Source of the DNA: Olsenella sp. An290
Lineage (GTDB): Bacteria > Actinomycetota > Coriobacteriia > Coriobacteriales > Atopobiaceae
Direction of reading: 5' to 3'
Assembly: GCF_002159535.1 (NCBI RefSeq)
Contig: NZ_NFIU01000007.1
Span: 38,722-102,721 of the forward strand
DNA: 64,000 bases
Positions 1-8,103 of the stretch are shown one piece after another (position 1 is the first letter of the stretch; the number at the start of each line of letters is the position of its first letter). A program made the translations under genes and the position numbers. Under the pieces are notes generated by a model, which was not told the origin of the DNA, did not search any database, and worked only from the letters and a program-made list of their open reading frames with translations.

Positions 1-83
1 ACGCGCTCCGCCACGGCGACGGTGGCCTCTTTCGAGAGGGTGCCGCCCAGTCCCGGCGCGAGACGGTTGGTCGCCGCGGCCAT
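1..83 (-). CDS. N-terminal fragment of a gene running off the window, possibly a class I/II aminotransferase
   Basis: An ATG at 83 reading leftward is preceded by a strong GGGGAGG ribosome site and lies 11 bp after the stop of the ATP-grasp gene, so it looks like the next gene of that operon. Only about 27 residues are visible. The pattern R-L-x5-GT-L-S-x-E-A-x5-A-x-R resembles the extreme N-terminus of aspartate aminotransferase-like PLP enzymes. That is a weak resemblance and no catalytic residue is in view. Confidence 0.4.
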   Translation of the reverse strand, partial: MAAATNRLAPGLGGTLSKEATVAVAER

Positions 84-94
84 GCGCGCCTCCC

Positions 95-1471
95 CTACTC
101 GTTGACGACGAGGCAGCCCCGGTTGAGGCGGTGCCCCCACCTGCCCATCACGCCCGAGAAGCCGCTGCGCGCGTACACGCCGCCGAACTTTCCGCGGAAG
201 AGGTAGAGGCCGAGCACGTTGCCGGCCATGACGGGCGTCGAGGCCTCCTCGCCCGCGCCGCCCACGATGAGCGGCGTCTCGTAGGAGTGCGTGAGACGCT
301 CCACGATGCCGCCCTCCTCGCAGCAGGCGAGAAGAACGCGCCACCACTCGTCGCGGTCCACGCGGTCCACGCCGGCCACGGCCTCGGGGGCGCGATAGGC
401 GCCGGCGGGGCGCACGAGCCACTCGTCCTGCTCGGCGAGGTAGCGGTTGATGTCGCTGCCGCGCTCGAGGACGTGGGCCTCGGGGACGTGGGCGCGCACG
501 AAGGCGAGCTCGGCCGGGTCGAGCACGGACTCGATGGCCTCGGAGTTGAGCACGGGGAAGAGCGCGTTGGTGGAGACCGGCCAGGTGCGGAAGCCACCGA
601 TCAGGCAGACGAGACCGCGACGGGCCGCCTCCTCGAGGGCGTCGACGCCTGGGCAGGGCTTCTCGAGCATCTCGCCCACCAGGGCGCGGCGGTACACGCA
701 GGCGATGGGGCCCTCGCCGTCCACGAGGCGCCGCACGCCGGCGGCCTCCTCGATGCGCAGGTCGCGGATGTCCACGAAGCGCGCGTAGACGCCCTCGTCG
801 GCCATGCGCTCGATGAGGTCGTCGAGCTCATGGCTCGTGGCGCTCTCGGCGTAGTCGACGATGCCCACGACGGGGTGCTCCGGGTGGTGGGTGCCCTCGT
901 CGGCGTTGGCCCAGGACTGGTAGGTCTCGCGCAGGGCGCAGATCACGCCCTCCGCGATGTCGAAGGTCTCGATGGAGCGGTGACGCTCGGAGAAGCGGCG
1001 GTAGGCCTCGGAGCGCTGGATGGCACGCGTCACGTCGACCGAGGCGGTCACGCCAAGGGCGCTGTCCGTGGACACGCCGGCAAAGCGGAAGTCGCCGGTC
1101 TCCTCGTTGAAGAGCACGTCAATGCGGGCAAAGGGGATGAGCTCGTCGTAGCCCGTGGGCACGAGGGCAAGCTCCTCGGCGCGCGCCGGAAGGTGGAAGA
1201 GGGCGCGGAAGTCGGGGTCCTTGAGGAAGCGGGCGGTCACCTTCTGGAGGATGCGCCCCATGGTCTCGGCCGCGTCGGTCAGGATGCCCAGCTCGGCGGG
1301 GCCAAAGATCTTGGGCGTGAGCGCCCAGGTGACGGTGTCGTCGCTGCCCACGATCGGATGGGAGGCGTCGAGGTACGACTCGCCCGCAGCCCGGCCCTCG
1401 GCATCACCCCCCAGGTCCCGCACGATATCGCAGAACTCGCCCTCGAGCGCGCGACTCCTCAGATTGCTCAT
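95..1471 (-). CDS. Circularly permuted ATP-grasp ligase, glutathionylspermidine synthase family
   Basis: This 458-residue soluble protein has the layout of the glutathionylspermidine-synthase C-terminal family, a circularly permuted ATP-grasp fold that joins a carboxylate to an amine. Typical blocks are TPKIFGP near residue 50, FNEETGDFRFAGV near 125, GIVDYAES near 200 and WLVRPAGAY near 350. There is no N-terminal amidase domain, so it is the stand-alone ligase type common in anaerobic Gram-positives, whose substrates are mostly unknown. The ATG at 1471 has AGGAGT five bases upstream. The next gene begins 11 bp after the stop, suggesting co-transcription. Family membership is fairly sure; the substrate is not. 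Confidence 0.7.
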   Translation of the reverse strand: MSNLRSRALEGEFCDIVRDLGGDAEGRAAGESYLDASHPIVGSDDTVTWALTPKIFGPAELGILTDAAETMGRILQKVTARFLKDPDFRALFHLPARAEELALVPTGYDELIPFARIDVLFNEETGDFRFAGVSTDSALGVTASVDVTRAIQRSEAYRRFSERHRSIETFDIAEGVICALRETYQSWANADEGTHHPEHPVVGIVDYAESATSHELDDLIERMADEGVYARFVDIRDLRIEEAAGVRRLVDGEGPIACVYRRALVGEMLEKPCPGVDALEEAARRGLVCLIGGFRTWPVSTNALFPVLNSEAIESVLDPAELAFVRAHVPEAHVLERGSDINRYLAEQDEWLVRPAGAYRAPEAVAGVDRVDRDEWWRVLLACCEEGGIVERLTHSYETPLIVGGAGEEASTPVMAGNVLGLYLFRGKFGGVYARSGFSGVMGRWGHRLNRGCLVVNE

Positions 1472-1659
1472 GATGACTCCTGTTCATAGGAGGGTATGTC
1501 GTTTCGGCGAGCGGGCCAGCTGGCCCGGCACGCGGCGAGCATTGTAGGTGTTAGCTGCGAAAAGCGCAAATTTTCCTGCAAATATACCTGAATTGTGAAC
1601 CCCCCGTGGAGCGTGGTCACGGAGGGTGGGGCGGGCTGCCGAGGATGCAGGTGGGCGGG

Positions 1660-1732
1660 CGCAATAACATGCAAATCTTGCCTCCAACCTGAAAAAACCG
1701 GCCTGAGGGCGCAAGATTTGCATGTTATTGCG
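1660..1732. repeat. Long hairpin repeat (family R3, copy 1)
   Basis: Perfect 22-bp inverted arms (1660-1681 and 1711-1732, core TAACATGCAAATCTTG) enclose a 29-nt loop containing CCAACCTGAAAAAACCGG. A second, more diverged copy at 63758-63833 keeps the loop motif CCAACCTGAAAAAAC. It lies in the 511-bp gap between the ATP-grasp gene and the SGNH gene, just before a family R1 repeat. Its arms are much more AT-rich than the surroundings. Apart from the two repeats, I see only the likely promoter region of the ATP-grasp gene in this gap. Confidence 0.85.
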
Positions 1733-1785
1733 TCACGGCGCTCCGAGGCCCCGTGCGTCGGCGGAAACGGCCGCGCTGCCAGAAG

Positions 1786-1912
1786 CCCCGCCGAATGCGC
1801 GCCCTCCCGCGCGCGTCGGGCGATTTTGGCGCGCACTCGTCAATTGTTCTGTCCAACCGGACACGAATCTCGCCCACTGCGCGCAGGGCAGCGCGCACTC
1901 GGCGCGATTCCG
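1786..1912. repeat. Composite palindromic repeat (family R1, copy 1)
   Basis: A roughly 125-bp intergenic element of four units: GCCGAATGCGCGC, its near-inverse GCGCGCACTCGTC, a central dyad TGTCC-AA-CCGGACA, and a second pair ending GCGCGCACTCGGCGCGATTC. The same order is seen at 20389, 24601, 44570 and 63866. All copies are intergenic. Transcripts of either strand would fold into two GC hairpins around the dyad. Confidence 0.8.
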
Positions 1913-1982
1913 CTCCCCCAGGCGCGACGCAACAGAACCGTCCCGGGCGCACCCCGCGCCCCACACCCAACGAGCCCCGCCG

Positions 1983-3791
1983 TCAGGACACGAACCACAG
2001 CTGGTCGGCAGGGCGCACCTCAAACCCCATCCGGCGCTCCAGGGCAAGCGACGCCCCGTTGTCGGGCCAGACCGCGGCCCACGGGGTCATCCCCTGCGCC
2101 AGCTGCGCGGAGACCTTGGCCGCGGTGAGCGCGGTCCCCCACCCCTCCCGGCGGTGCCCCTCGAAGACCTCGAGCATGCCCATCGAGCCGTCCGCGTGCT
2201 CCCCCACAAAGCCCACGATGCGCCCGTCCTCAAAGCCGCCGAGAAACGCCCCGCGCGCGAGCGCCGCCTCGAGCTCGCCGGGGGCCAGGTACTCCGGGTG
2301 GGAGTAGCGCTCGCGGACCACGCCCGCATAGGCCGGCGTGAGCGCGCGGATATCGAGCCCGGCGCGCGCCTTGGGGGCGCCGCCCCGCCACACGACGGCG
2401 TGACAGCCGCGAACGTGCCCGCCGGTCAGGCGCGCCACGTCGCGGGCCAGCGCGCGGTCGCCGCAGACGCAGGTCACGCCACCTGCGGGCCCAAAGCACG
2501 CGAGGGCCTCCCGGACGAGCCGCCTCTCGGTCCCCGCCACGATCCGCGAGCCGTCCGCAAGCTCCGCCACGACGGCGCCGCGCCGGGCGAGAAGAACCTC
2601 GCCGAGGCCGCGCCCCAGGCACTCCGCCAGCGGAAACGCCCGCTCGCCGAGACGGCGCGCCACCTTGAGCGCGCGGGCGCGGCGCTCGGGGGCGGGCTCG
2701 GCCGTGGCGTCCATCACGAAGGCGAGTCGCTCGGCCATGAGCTCCTGGCCCGCCGGCCCCGGGTGGCCGGAGCCGTCGGCGAGAAGCGTCGCGAGGTCGC
2801 CGTCCCCCAGGAGCGCCGCGCCGTTCACGAGGCGCATCTGAGGGTGGCGGGCCACCGCGTCACGGATGATGCCGTCGATCGCCGCGGCGCAGCTCAGGGG
2901 GTGGGTGGGATAGACGTCCTCGGTGTGCGCGGGGCACGTGAGGACCCACGTGGGCACGTCGGGGAAGATCTCGGCGACCTCCGCGAGGTAGGCGCGGACC
3001 TCGCGCTCAACGCGCGAGGCCTGGCAGGGCTCGTAGCGGTAGTTCTCGCCAAACTCCACCACCACCGCGCCCGCGTCCGCGCGGCCCGCAAGGCCGGCGA
3101 CCGTCCCCGGCTGAAAGACCTGCCCGCCGATGCCCTGGTTGAGCAGGTCGAGGTCGAGGTGGCGCGCGAGGCGCGCGGGCCAGCTGAGACCGGGGTCGCA
3201 GGCCACGAAGCCCTGTGCGATGGAGTCGCCGAGCACCACGAGCGCGCGGCGCTCAGGCACGGGCTCGAGGTAGGTGCCGTCCGCGACCACGTGCCGCACC
3301 GAGCAGGCCGTCAGGCAGGGCAGCCAGATGCGCACGCGATGGGGCTCCCCCATCCCGGGGAGCCGCAGCATGCCGGGCCCGGGCGCGGAGGCCGGGTCGT
3401 CCACGACCCACGTGACGAGGTTCTTCTCGTCAGGGAGAAGAACCTCGAGGTGGCGATCGTCGACGTCGGCCGAGAGGCCGTCGAGGGGCGGCCGCGGGCC
3501 GCCCGGGTGGCGCGCGACGTCGGCCAGGACCGCCTCGGCGCCCCGCGGCGTGGGCTCGAGCCTCACCTCGAGGCTCACGCGCGTGGCGTCGGTGTCAAAC
3601 GCGAGGCACACGCCCGCGGACGAGGCCGCGAGCGAGCGGTAGAGCCCGGGGTGCCAGGCGCGCACGCTGCCCACCGCGCGCAGCTGCGCCGGGGTGAGTC
3701 GGGTCGGGCGCTGCCATCCCTCGCCCTCCGGCACGGTGCCCAGGGCCCCCTGCAGGAGGGGCGCGGCGTCGCGGACGATCTCGGCCGGCAT
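1983..3791 (-). CDS. SGNH/GDSL hydrolase fused to a GNAT acetyltransferase
   Basis: A 602-residue two-domain protein. An N-terminal beta-rich region is followed by an SGNH esterase: block I VVLGDSIAQG with the nucleophile Ser near residue 190, NQGIGG (block II), GEN near 249 (block III) and GSGHPG with the catalytic His near 343 (block V). Residues about 470-602 form a GNAT fold (GFVGEHADGSMGMLEVFEG and GWGTALTAAKV acetyl-CoA-binding segments). There is no signal peptide. Family knowledge suggests deacylation or acylation of a carbohydrate-like substrate, which cannot be named. The phosphoesterase stop at 3795 lies 3 bp before this start, so the two are co-transcribed. Confidence 0.75.
   Translation of the reverse strand: MPAEIVRDAAPLLQGALGTVPEGEGWQRPTRLTPAQLRAVGSVRAWHPGLYRSLAASSAGVCLAFDTDATRVSLEVRLEPTPRGAEAVLADVARHPGGPRPPLDGLSADVDDRHLEVLLPDEKNLVTWVVDDPASAPGPGMLRLPGMGEPHRVRIWLPCLTACSVRHVVADGTYLEPVPERRALVVLGDSIAQGFVACDPGLSWPARLARHLDLDLLNQGIGGQVFQPGTVAGLAGRADAGAVVVEFGENYRYEPCQASRVEREVRAYLAEVAEIFPDVPTWVLTCPAHTEDVYPTHPLSCAAAIDGIIRDAVARHPQMRLVNGAALLGDGDLATLLADGSGHPGPAGQELMAERLAFVMDATAEPAPERRARALKVARRLGERAFPLAECLGRGLGEVLLARRGAVVAELADGSRIVAGTERRLVREALACFGPAGGVTCVCGDRALARDVARLTGGHVRGCHAVVWRGGAPKARAGLDIRALTPAYAGVVRERYSHPEYLAPGELEAALARGAFLGGFEDGRIVGFVGEHADGSMGMLEVFEGHRREGWGTALTAAKVSAQLAQGMTPWAAVWPDNGASLALERRMGFEVRPADQLWFVS
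3416..3447. repeat. Perfect hairpin made of two inverted CGAGAAGAAC-type motifs inside the SGNH gene
   Basis: Arms of 13 bp (CGAGGTTCTTCTC at 3416-3428 and GAGAAGAACCTCG at 3435-3447) match perfectly around a 6-nt loop. They lie within coding sequence. This is the tightest inverted pair of the decamer that recurs throughout the window. Confidence 0.8.
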
Positions 3792-3794
3792 GGG

Positions 3795-4568
3795 CTACTC
3801 GTCCTCCAGAACGGGCTCGTAGAACTCCGCCCCGTCATCGAGGCGCAGCACGAGCACCTGGCCCAGGCCCGCGCCCGCGGCGGCGCAGCAGTCGATGTCC
3901 CAGCGGTCCCGTCCCACGCGCACCATGCGGGCACGGCCGTCCTCGCCCAGCGGGGCGCGGTCGAGGTCGTGGGCCATCCCCTCGAGATAGGGCGTCGGGG
4001 TGTGGCCGGCCACGATGATGGGGCCCTCCCCGTCGGCGCCGGAAAGGCCGGCGGCGGCCCCCCAGAACTCCTCGCGGATCCAGGTGAGGTCCTCGGGGTC
4101 CTGCGCGGAGAGGTAGGCCCGGGCCGCGTCGTCGTCCCAGGCCGGGGGCACCCGGGCGCCCAGGCGCACGCCGGCGTGCGCGAGCAGGTAGAGGCGCTCG
4201 CCCGCGCGCGCGACGCTCCAGCGCGGGAGGTCCGCCACCCAGGAGAGGAGCTCGTTGGCCTCGTCGGGGTCCAGCGCGGCCAGCCCCTCGGAGGTGGTCG
4301 CGCCGCCGTTCATGCCCCAGTTCATCCCGGCGAGCCCGTCGTCGGGGTCGCTCATGCAGGCCATCATGAGGTCCTCGTGGTTGCCCATGAGGGCGGTCGC
4401 GTTGGGGAGCGACCGCACGAGGCGCAGGACGCCCACGGGGTCGGGCCCGCGGTCGATCATGTCGCCCAGGCAGACCACGCGGTCCTGCTCGCCCGGGGAG
4501 ACGCGGTCGAGCGCGCGCTCCAGGGCGGCGCGGTGGCCGTGCACGTCCGAGAAGACATAGGTTGACAT
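3795..4568 (-). CDS. Calcineurin-like metallophosphatase (PPP type)
   Basis: A 257-residue protein with all PPP-family metal motifs in order: FSDVHGH near residue 6, CLGDMIDRGPD near 35, LMGNHEDL near 63, a mid-protein LLAHAGVR and VAGHTPTPY near 190. These ligate two metals for phosphoester hydrolysis. The set is closest to bacterial serine/threonine phosphatase or diadenosine-tetraphosphatase relatives. I chose the ATG at 4568, with GGAGG nine bases upstream, over an in-frame start 15 codons earlier because the domain begins there. The true substrate is unknown. Confidence 0.85.
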   Translation of the reverse strand: MSTYVFSDVHGHRAALERALDRVSPGEQDRVVCLGDMIDRGPDPVGVLRLVRSLPNATALMGNHEDLMMACMSDPDDGLAGMNWGMNGGATTSEGLAALDPDEANELLSWVADLPRWSVARAGERLYLLAHAGVRLGARVPPAWDDDAARAYLSAQDPEDLTWIREEFWGAAAGLSGADGEGPIIVAGHTPTPYLEGMAHDLDRAPLGEDGRARMVRVGRDRWDIDCCAAAGAGLGQVLVLRLDDGAEFYEPVLEDE

Positions 4569-4743
4569 GAGGTCGGTCCTCCAATCGCGTCCCGCCGGGC
4601 GGGCCGGGTCCATCTGGGAAAGCCTACACCCTCGGGCCGCTTTGCGCGAGTCCCGGCCGGTCGGGCGGCCGGTCGGGCCGCGGGCGCGGGGGGGGGCGGG
4701 CGGCCGCAGGCGTGCCGCGGTCCCGCGAGCCGGCGGCGCGCCC

Positions 4744-5280
4744 CTAGCCGCGTCGCCGACGGAGCCGAAGCCGGCGCCGCCGCGCCCGGAGCCTCCAGGC
4801 GCCGGGGCCGCCGGCCTCTACCACGCGGGCCGGGAGCCTTTCCTCCCCCGCGCGGCGGACAAGGCTCACGACCTCGGCCATCGTGGCCTCGGCGCGCCCG
4901 CGCTTGAGCGCGCACTCCCAGATCACCACGACGGTCCAGCCGGCCTCCACCAGAAGCGCGCTGTCGCGCGCGTCGCGCGCGCGGTTGCGGGCGAACTTGG
5001 CCTGCCAGAACTCCGAGTGCGTCTTGGGCCGGGAGGGCGAGCAGTGCGGACAGCGGTGCCAGAAGCACCCGTGGACGAAGATCGCCACGCGTCGGCCCGG
5101 GAAGCAGACGTCGGGCCTCCCGGGCGCCTTCCTCCAGTGCAGGCGGTACCCCGTGAGGCCCGCCGCGCGCAGGGCCGCGCGCACGCGCAGCTCGGGCTTG
5201 GTGTCCTTGCTCCGGTTGGCCTGCATGACGTGGCGCGTGGCCTCCGACGAGGCGACGGGCACCCGGGAGGGCGCTACCAC
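4744..5280 (-). CDS. vsr: Very short patch repair endonuclease (Vsr)
   Basis: Vsr nicks next to T:G mismatches that arise by deamination of 5-methylcytosine. The 178-residue product has the start-region signature MQANRSKDTKPE, the catalytic GRPDVCFPGRR (Asp near residue 59) and the zinc/active-site stretch FVHGCFWHRCPHC. It is longer than usual because of an arginine-rich tail (RRRRLRLRRRRG). The GTG start at 5280 overlaps the upstream stop by a few bases. No cytosine methyltransferase gene lies in the window, though Vsr normally accompanies one. Function is well supported. Confidence 0.9.
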   Translation of the reverse strand: MVAPSRVPVASSEATRHVMQANRSKDTKPELRVRAALRAAGLTGYRLHWRKAPGRPDVCFPGRRVAIFVHGCFWHRCPHCSPSRPKTHSEFWQAKFARNRARDARDSALLVEAGWTVVVIWECALKRGRAEATMAEVVSLVRRAGEERLPARVVEAGGPGAWRLRARRRRLRLRRRRG

Positions 5281-6239
5281 GTAAAGGGCGCGTCGGGCGC
5301 GGAGACGGCGCCCTCAAAGTTGACGTCGCCGGTGAACTCGCGCGCGTCCGCCAGGTCGAGCCCCATCGAGAAGAACGCGCGGAGCGCGGACGGCACGCGA
5401 GAGCGCGCGTCGCCCCAGAGGTCCCAGAAGCCCTTCTCGCTCCGCTCGTGCGTGAAGGGGTGCTCCCACGCCCTGTGCGCGCGGTTGTCGAAGTCCGACG
5501 TCAGCTCCGCCCGGTCCCGGTGCGACATCGCGCACACGAGCGAGAAGGGCGTCCGCCCGCACGCGCGCTCGAGCGTCCCCAGAAGCGCGCGCTTGCGGCC
5601 GGAGGGCGAGTCAAAGACGTGCTGGACCAGGCGGAACTCCCGCACGGCGGTCGAGAAGGTCCGCGGGTCGATCGCGCGGTTGTAGGCCCAGAGCGAGATG
5701 TAGAAGTAGACCTTGTCGACGGCCGCCAGGACCTCGCGGCTCGCGGAGAGGGTGCGGGCGTGCGGCCGGTAGGAGCGCACGGTCTGCCCCGTGATCGTGA
5801 AGAGCACCATCTCGTCGAGGTCGCGCTCGATCTCGGCGTGGACCCTCGAGCCCGCCCGCTCGTCGAGCCCCGGGACGCCCGCGGAGCAGATGCCGTGCTG
5901 CCAGGCGTAGACGAAGGGGTGCATCGTGGAGTCGAGCAGCCAGTGGCAGACGAACCCCGCGACGTAGGCGCGCGCGAGGGCGCGCTCGCGGCCCTCGAGC
6001 CCGGCGACGGCCTCGCGCATGGCCAGCATGAGAAGGGCGGGGCGGGCGTCGTGCATCGCGTTGCCGAGCGGCGACCACTTGCGCATGAGCGGGTCGATGA
6101 CCAGGTAGAAGAGCGGGTCGGGACCCTGGTTGCCCAGAAGGAACGCGTCCTTCTCGTCATCGGTGGTGAGACCCAGCACGTCGGAGGCGTCGTCGAAGAC
6201 GTCTCGGCCAAAGAGGTCGTGCGTGAGGATTGCAGGCAT
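5274..6239 (-). CDS. Zinc-dependent phospholipase C-like protein
   Basis: A 321-residue protein of the zinc-dependent phospholipase C domain family. The His/Asp-rich metal positions are visible: LTHDLFGRDVF at the N-terminus, FLLGNQGPDPLFY near residue 37, and AGFVCHWLLDSTMHPFVY near 95, followed by VHAEIERDLDEM. There is no signal peptide, unlike secreted clostridial enzymes, so it is probably cytosolic and its substrate uncertain. I chose the ATG at 6239, preceded by GAAAGGGCGG. It overlaps vsr and is divergent from the MFS gene; CATAAT near 6272 on the minus strand is a plausible -10. Confidence 0.75.
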   Translation of the reverse strand: MPAILTHDLFGRDVFDDASDVLGLTTDDEKDAFLLGNQGPDPLFYLVIDPLMRKWSPLGNAMHDARPALLMLAMREAVAGLEGRERALARAYVAGFVCHWLLDSTMHPFVYAWQHGICSAGVPGLDERAGSRVHAEIERDLDEMVLFTITGQTVRSYRPHARTLSASREVLAAVDKVYFYISLWAYNRAIDPRTFSTAVREFRLVQHVFDSPSGRKRALLGTLERACGRTPFSLVCAMSHRDRAELTSDFDNRAHRAWEHPFTHERSEKGFWDLWGDARSRVPSALRAFFSMGLDLADAREFTGDVNFEGAVSAPDAPFTW

Positions 6240-6310
6240 GGCCGCCCTTTCGTCGAAGGTGCTCCTCCGATTATGCCACGGACGCGAGGGGTGCCCGGCC
6301 ACTTCCTGCG

Positions 6311-6338
6311 TTACGTAAGGCGTCGGGTCGCCTACCAT
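6311..6338 (+). promoter_or_regulatory. Candidate sigma-A-type promoter for the MFS transporter
   Basis: TTACGT (6311-6316) and TACCAT (6333-6338) are separated by 16 bp and lie 33 bp before the ATG at 6372. The match to TTGACA/TATAAT is moderate and the spacing is only near-ideal. Confidence 0.3.
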
Positions 6339-6371
6339 AGAGGCGTTGTGGCATCGCGGGAAAGGAAGCCC

Positions 6372-7598
6372 ATGGCGCATCAGAAAATGACCAAGGCCGA
6401 GAAGAGCTGGATCGTCTACGACGTGGGCAACTCCGCGCTCGTCCTTCTCGCCACGAGCGTCATCCCGATCTACTTCTCCTCGCTCTCGCCGGAGGGCGGC
6501 GTGGTGGTGGCCTGGAGCTACGCCGAGACGGTGGCGTCTTTGATTATCGCGCTGCTCATGCCCGTCCTGGGCTCGATCGCGGACATGCAGGGCATGAAGA
6601 AGAAGTTCATCGTGGGGTGCGTGGGCACGGGCGTCGTGGCCACGGTGGCGCTCGGCTTTGTGACCACGGCGCTGGCGTTTCTGGTGATCTACGTGGTCTC
6701 GTCGGTGGCCCTCAACTCCTCGATGGTCTTCTACGACGCGCTCCTGGTGGACACCACCACGGACGACCGCATGGACGAGATCTCCTCGGCCGGCTACGCC
6801 TGGGGCTACATCGGCAGCTGCGTGCCCTTCATCGCGTGCCTGGGCGTGGTCCTGGGCTACGAGGCGCTGGGGATCACCCTGCAGACCGCCATGCAGATCG
6901 CGTTTTTGATCACCGGTCTGTGGTGGGCCGCCTTCACCGTGCCGCTGCTGCGCAACGTGAGGCAGCTCCACTACAAGCCGCGCGAGCCGCACGCCGTCTC
7001 CCGCGCCGTCCGCGGGCTTGCGGGGACCCTGCGCGAGATCTGGGCGAACCGCGCCATCCGCTACTACATGATCGCGTACTTCTTCTACATCGACGGCGTC
7101 CACACCATCATCAAGCTCTCCACGAGCTACGGCACCGAGCTCGGGATCGACTCCACGCAGCTCGTGCTTGCGCTCCTGGTGACGCAGTTCGTGGCGTTTC
7201 CCTCGGCGATCATCTACGGGCGCCTCTCGTCCCGCTACGGCACGCGCCGGATGCTCCTGATCGCGATCGCCGCGTACTTTGGCATCACGCTCTTCGCCGC
7301 GTTCTTCCTGCGCTCGGCGGCCGAGTTCTGGTTCCTGGCGATCCTCGTGGGCATGTTCCAGGGCGGCATCCAGGCGCTCTCGCGCAGCGAGTTCGGAAAG
7401 CTCTGCCCCAAGGAGCGCGCCAACGAGTACTTTGGCTTCTTCGACATCTTTGGCAAGTACGCCGCGATCCTGGGCACCTTCCTCGTGGGCACGTTCACCG
7501 CGCTCACCGGCAACTCGAGCATCGGCGTGCTCTCGATCGCGGTGCTCTTTGTCGTGGGCTTCTTCGCGATGACCCGCGTGCCGGAGCGCACGGCGTAA
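6372..7598 (+). CDS. Major facilitator transporter, UMF1 (Atg22-like) family
   Basis: A 408-residue integral membrane protein with about 12 hydrophobic segments. The opening KAEKSWIVYDVGNSA is characteristic of the UMF1/Atg22-like family, and a central loop precedes IRYYMIAYFFYIDGVHTI, another conserved block. Family members are probably exporters of amino acids or other small solutes; the substrate here is unknown. The ATG at 6372 has AAAGGAA eight bases upstream. It is a single-gene unit, divergent from the phospholipase-like gene. Confidence 0.85.
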   Translation: MAHQKMTKAEKSWIVYDVGNSALVLLATSVIPIYFSSLSPEGGVVVAWSYAETVASLIIALLMPVLGSIADMQGMKKKFIVGCVGTGVVATVALGFVTTALAFLVIYVVSSVALNSSMVFYDALLVDTTTDDRMDEISSAGYAWGYIGSCVPFIACLGVVLGYEALGITLQTAMQIAFLITGLWWAAFTVPLLRNVRQLHYKPREPHAVSRAVRGLAGTLREIWANRAIRYYMIAYFFYIDGVHTIIKLSTSYGTELGIDSTQLVLALLVTQFVAFPSAIIYGRLSSRYGTRRMLLIAIAAYFGITLFAAFFLRSAAEFWFLAILVGMFQGGIQALSRSEFGKLCPKERANEYFGFFDIFGKYAAILGTFLVGTFTALTGNSSIGVLSIAVLFVVGFFAMTRVPERTA

Positions 7599-7667
7599 GG
7601 GCGGCTCTTGGCGGCAGCGGGCCGGGCGGCTCTGGGCGCGTGGCACGCGTAACGCCACTTTTTCGGA

Positions 7668-7808
7668 CATCCCCGTTTACGTATCCCCCTGAGGATGCGT
7701 AAACGGGGATTTCCCATCAAAATGCACGGTTTTCTCGCGCTACGCATCCGGTAGTTTGAAATTTATCACGCGCAAACCAGAATGTCCGACAATCCTCGTT
7801 TACGTATG
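7668..7808. repeat. Palindromic repeat upstream of the 8104-9213 gene (family R4, copy 1)
   Basis: The first half is a hairpin with 18-bp arms (ATCCCCGTTTACGTATCC, 7669-7686, against 7693-7710, one mismatch). The second half, 7740-7808, matches 9300-9368 at about 60 of 67 positions. Its units are variants of TTTACGTATCC in both orientations. With copy 2 it brackets the nuclease-like gene at 8104. The rest of the 505-bp gap (7599-8103) holds another hairpin, two decamer motifs and the ribosome site. Confidence 0.85.
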
Positions 7809-7858
7809 CAGCACCCCCCCGCGCGGGCGAGAAGAACCCGCAGGTCCCTGTGAGGACG

Positions 7859-7938
7859 GCAAAGCGCGCGTCTCCCCCGATGACCCGGCGCGACCGTGCG
7901 CCCGAGATGCAGGTCGTGTGGAGACGCGCACGCTTTGC
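7859..7938. repeat. Imperfect hairpin in the leader of the 8104 gene
   Basis: GCAAAGCGCGCGTCTCC (7859-7875) is the inverse of 7920-7938 apart from a 2-nt bulge, giving a stem-loop of about 80 nt. It lies 165 bp before the gene. An oppositely oriented pair of the CGAGAAGAAC decamer (7828 and 7960) brackets it. Whether it is a terminator, leader structure or repeat remnant cannot be told. Confidence 0.55.
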
Positions 7939-8103
7939 GATCGCGAGCGCTCGGGCCGCGTTCTTCTCGCCCGCGTCCCACCTCGCCGATGGCGCGCGGG
8001 CGGCTCACGGCCGAAAGCCATGCGCCCGCGCCCGGTCACCGGGGCGGAAGCCGTGTGAGCCCCTCGTCTGCTAGCCTCCGGCCACCGGGAGGAAAGGGGG
8101 GCC

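Noticed and set aside
1722..4565. A very long plus-strand open frame (over 900 codons) antisense to the SGNH and phosphoesterase genes
   Set aside because: It is a by-product of high GC content and codon bias in the minus-strand genes. It has no domain, no ribosome site and a low-complexity His/Arg/Ala-rich composition.
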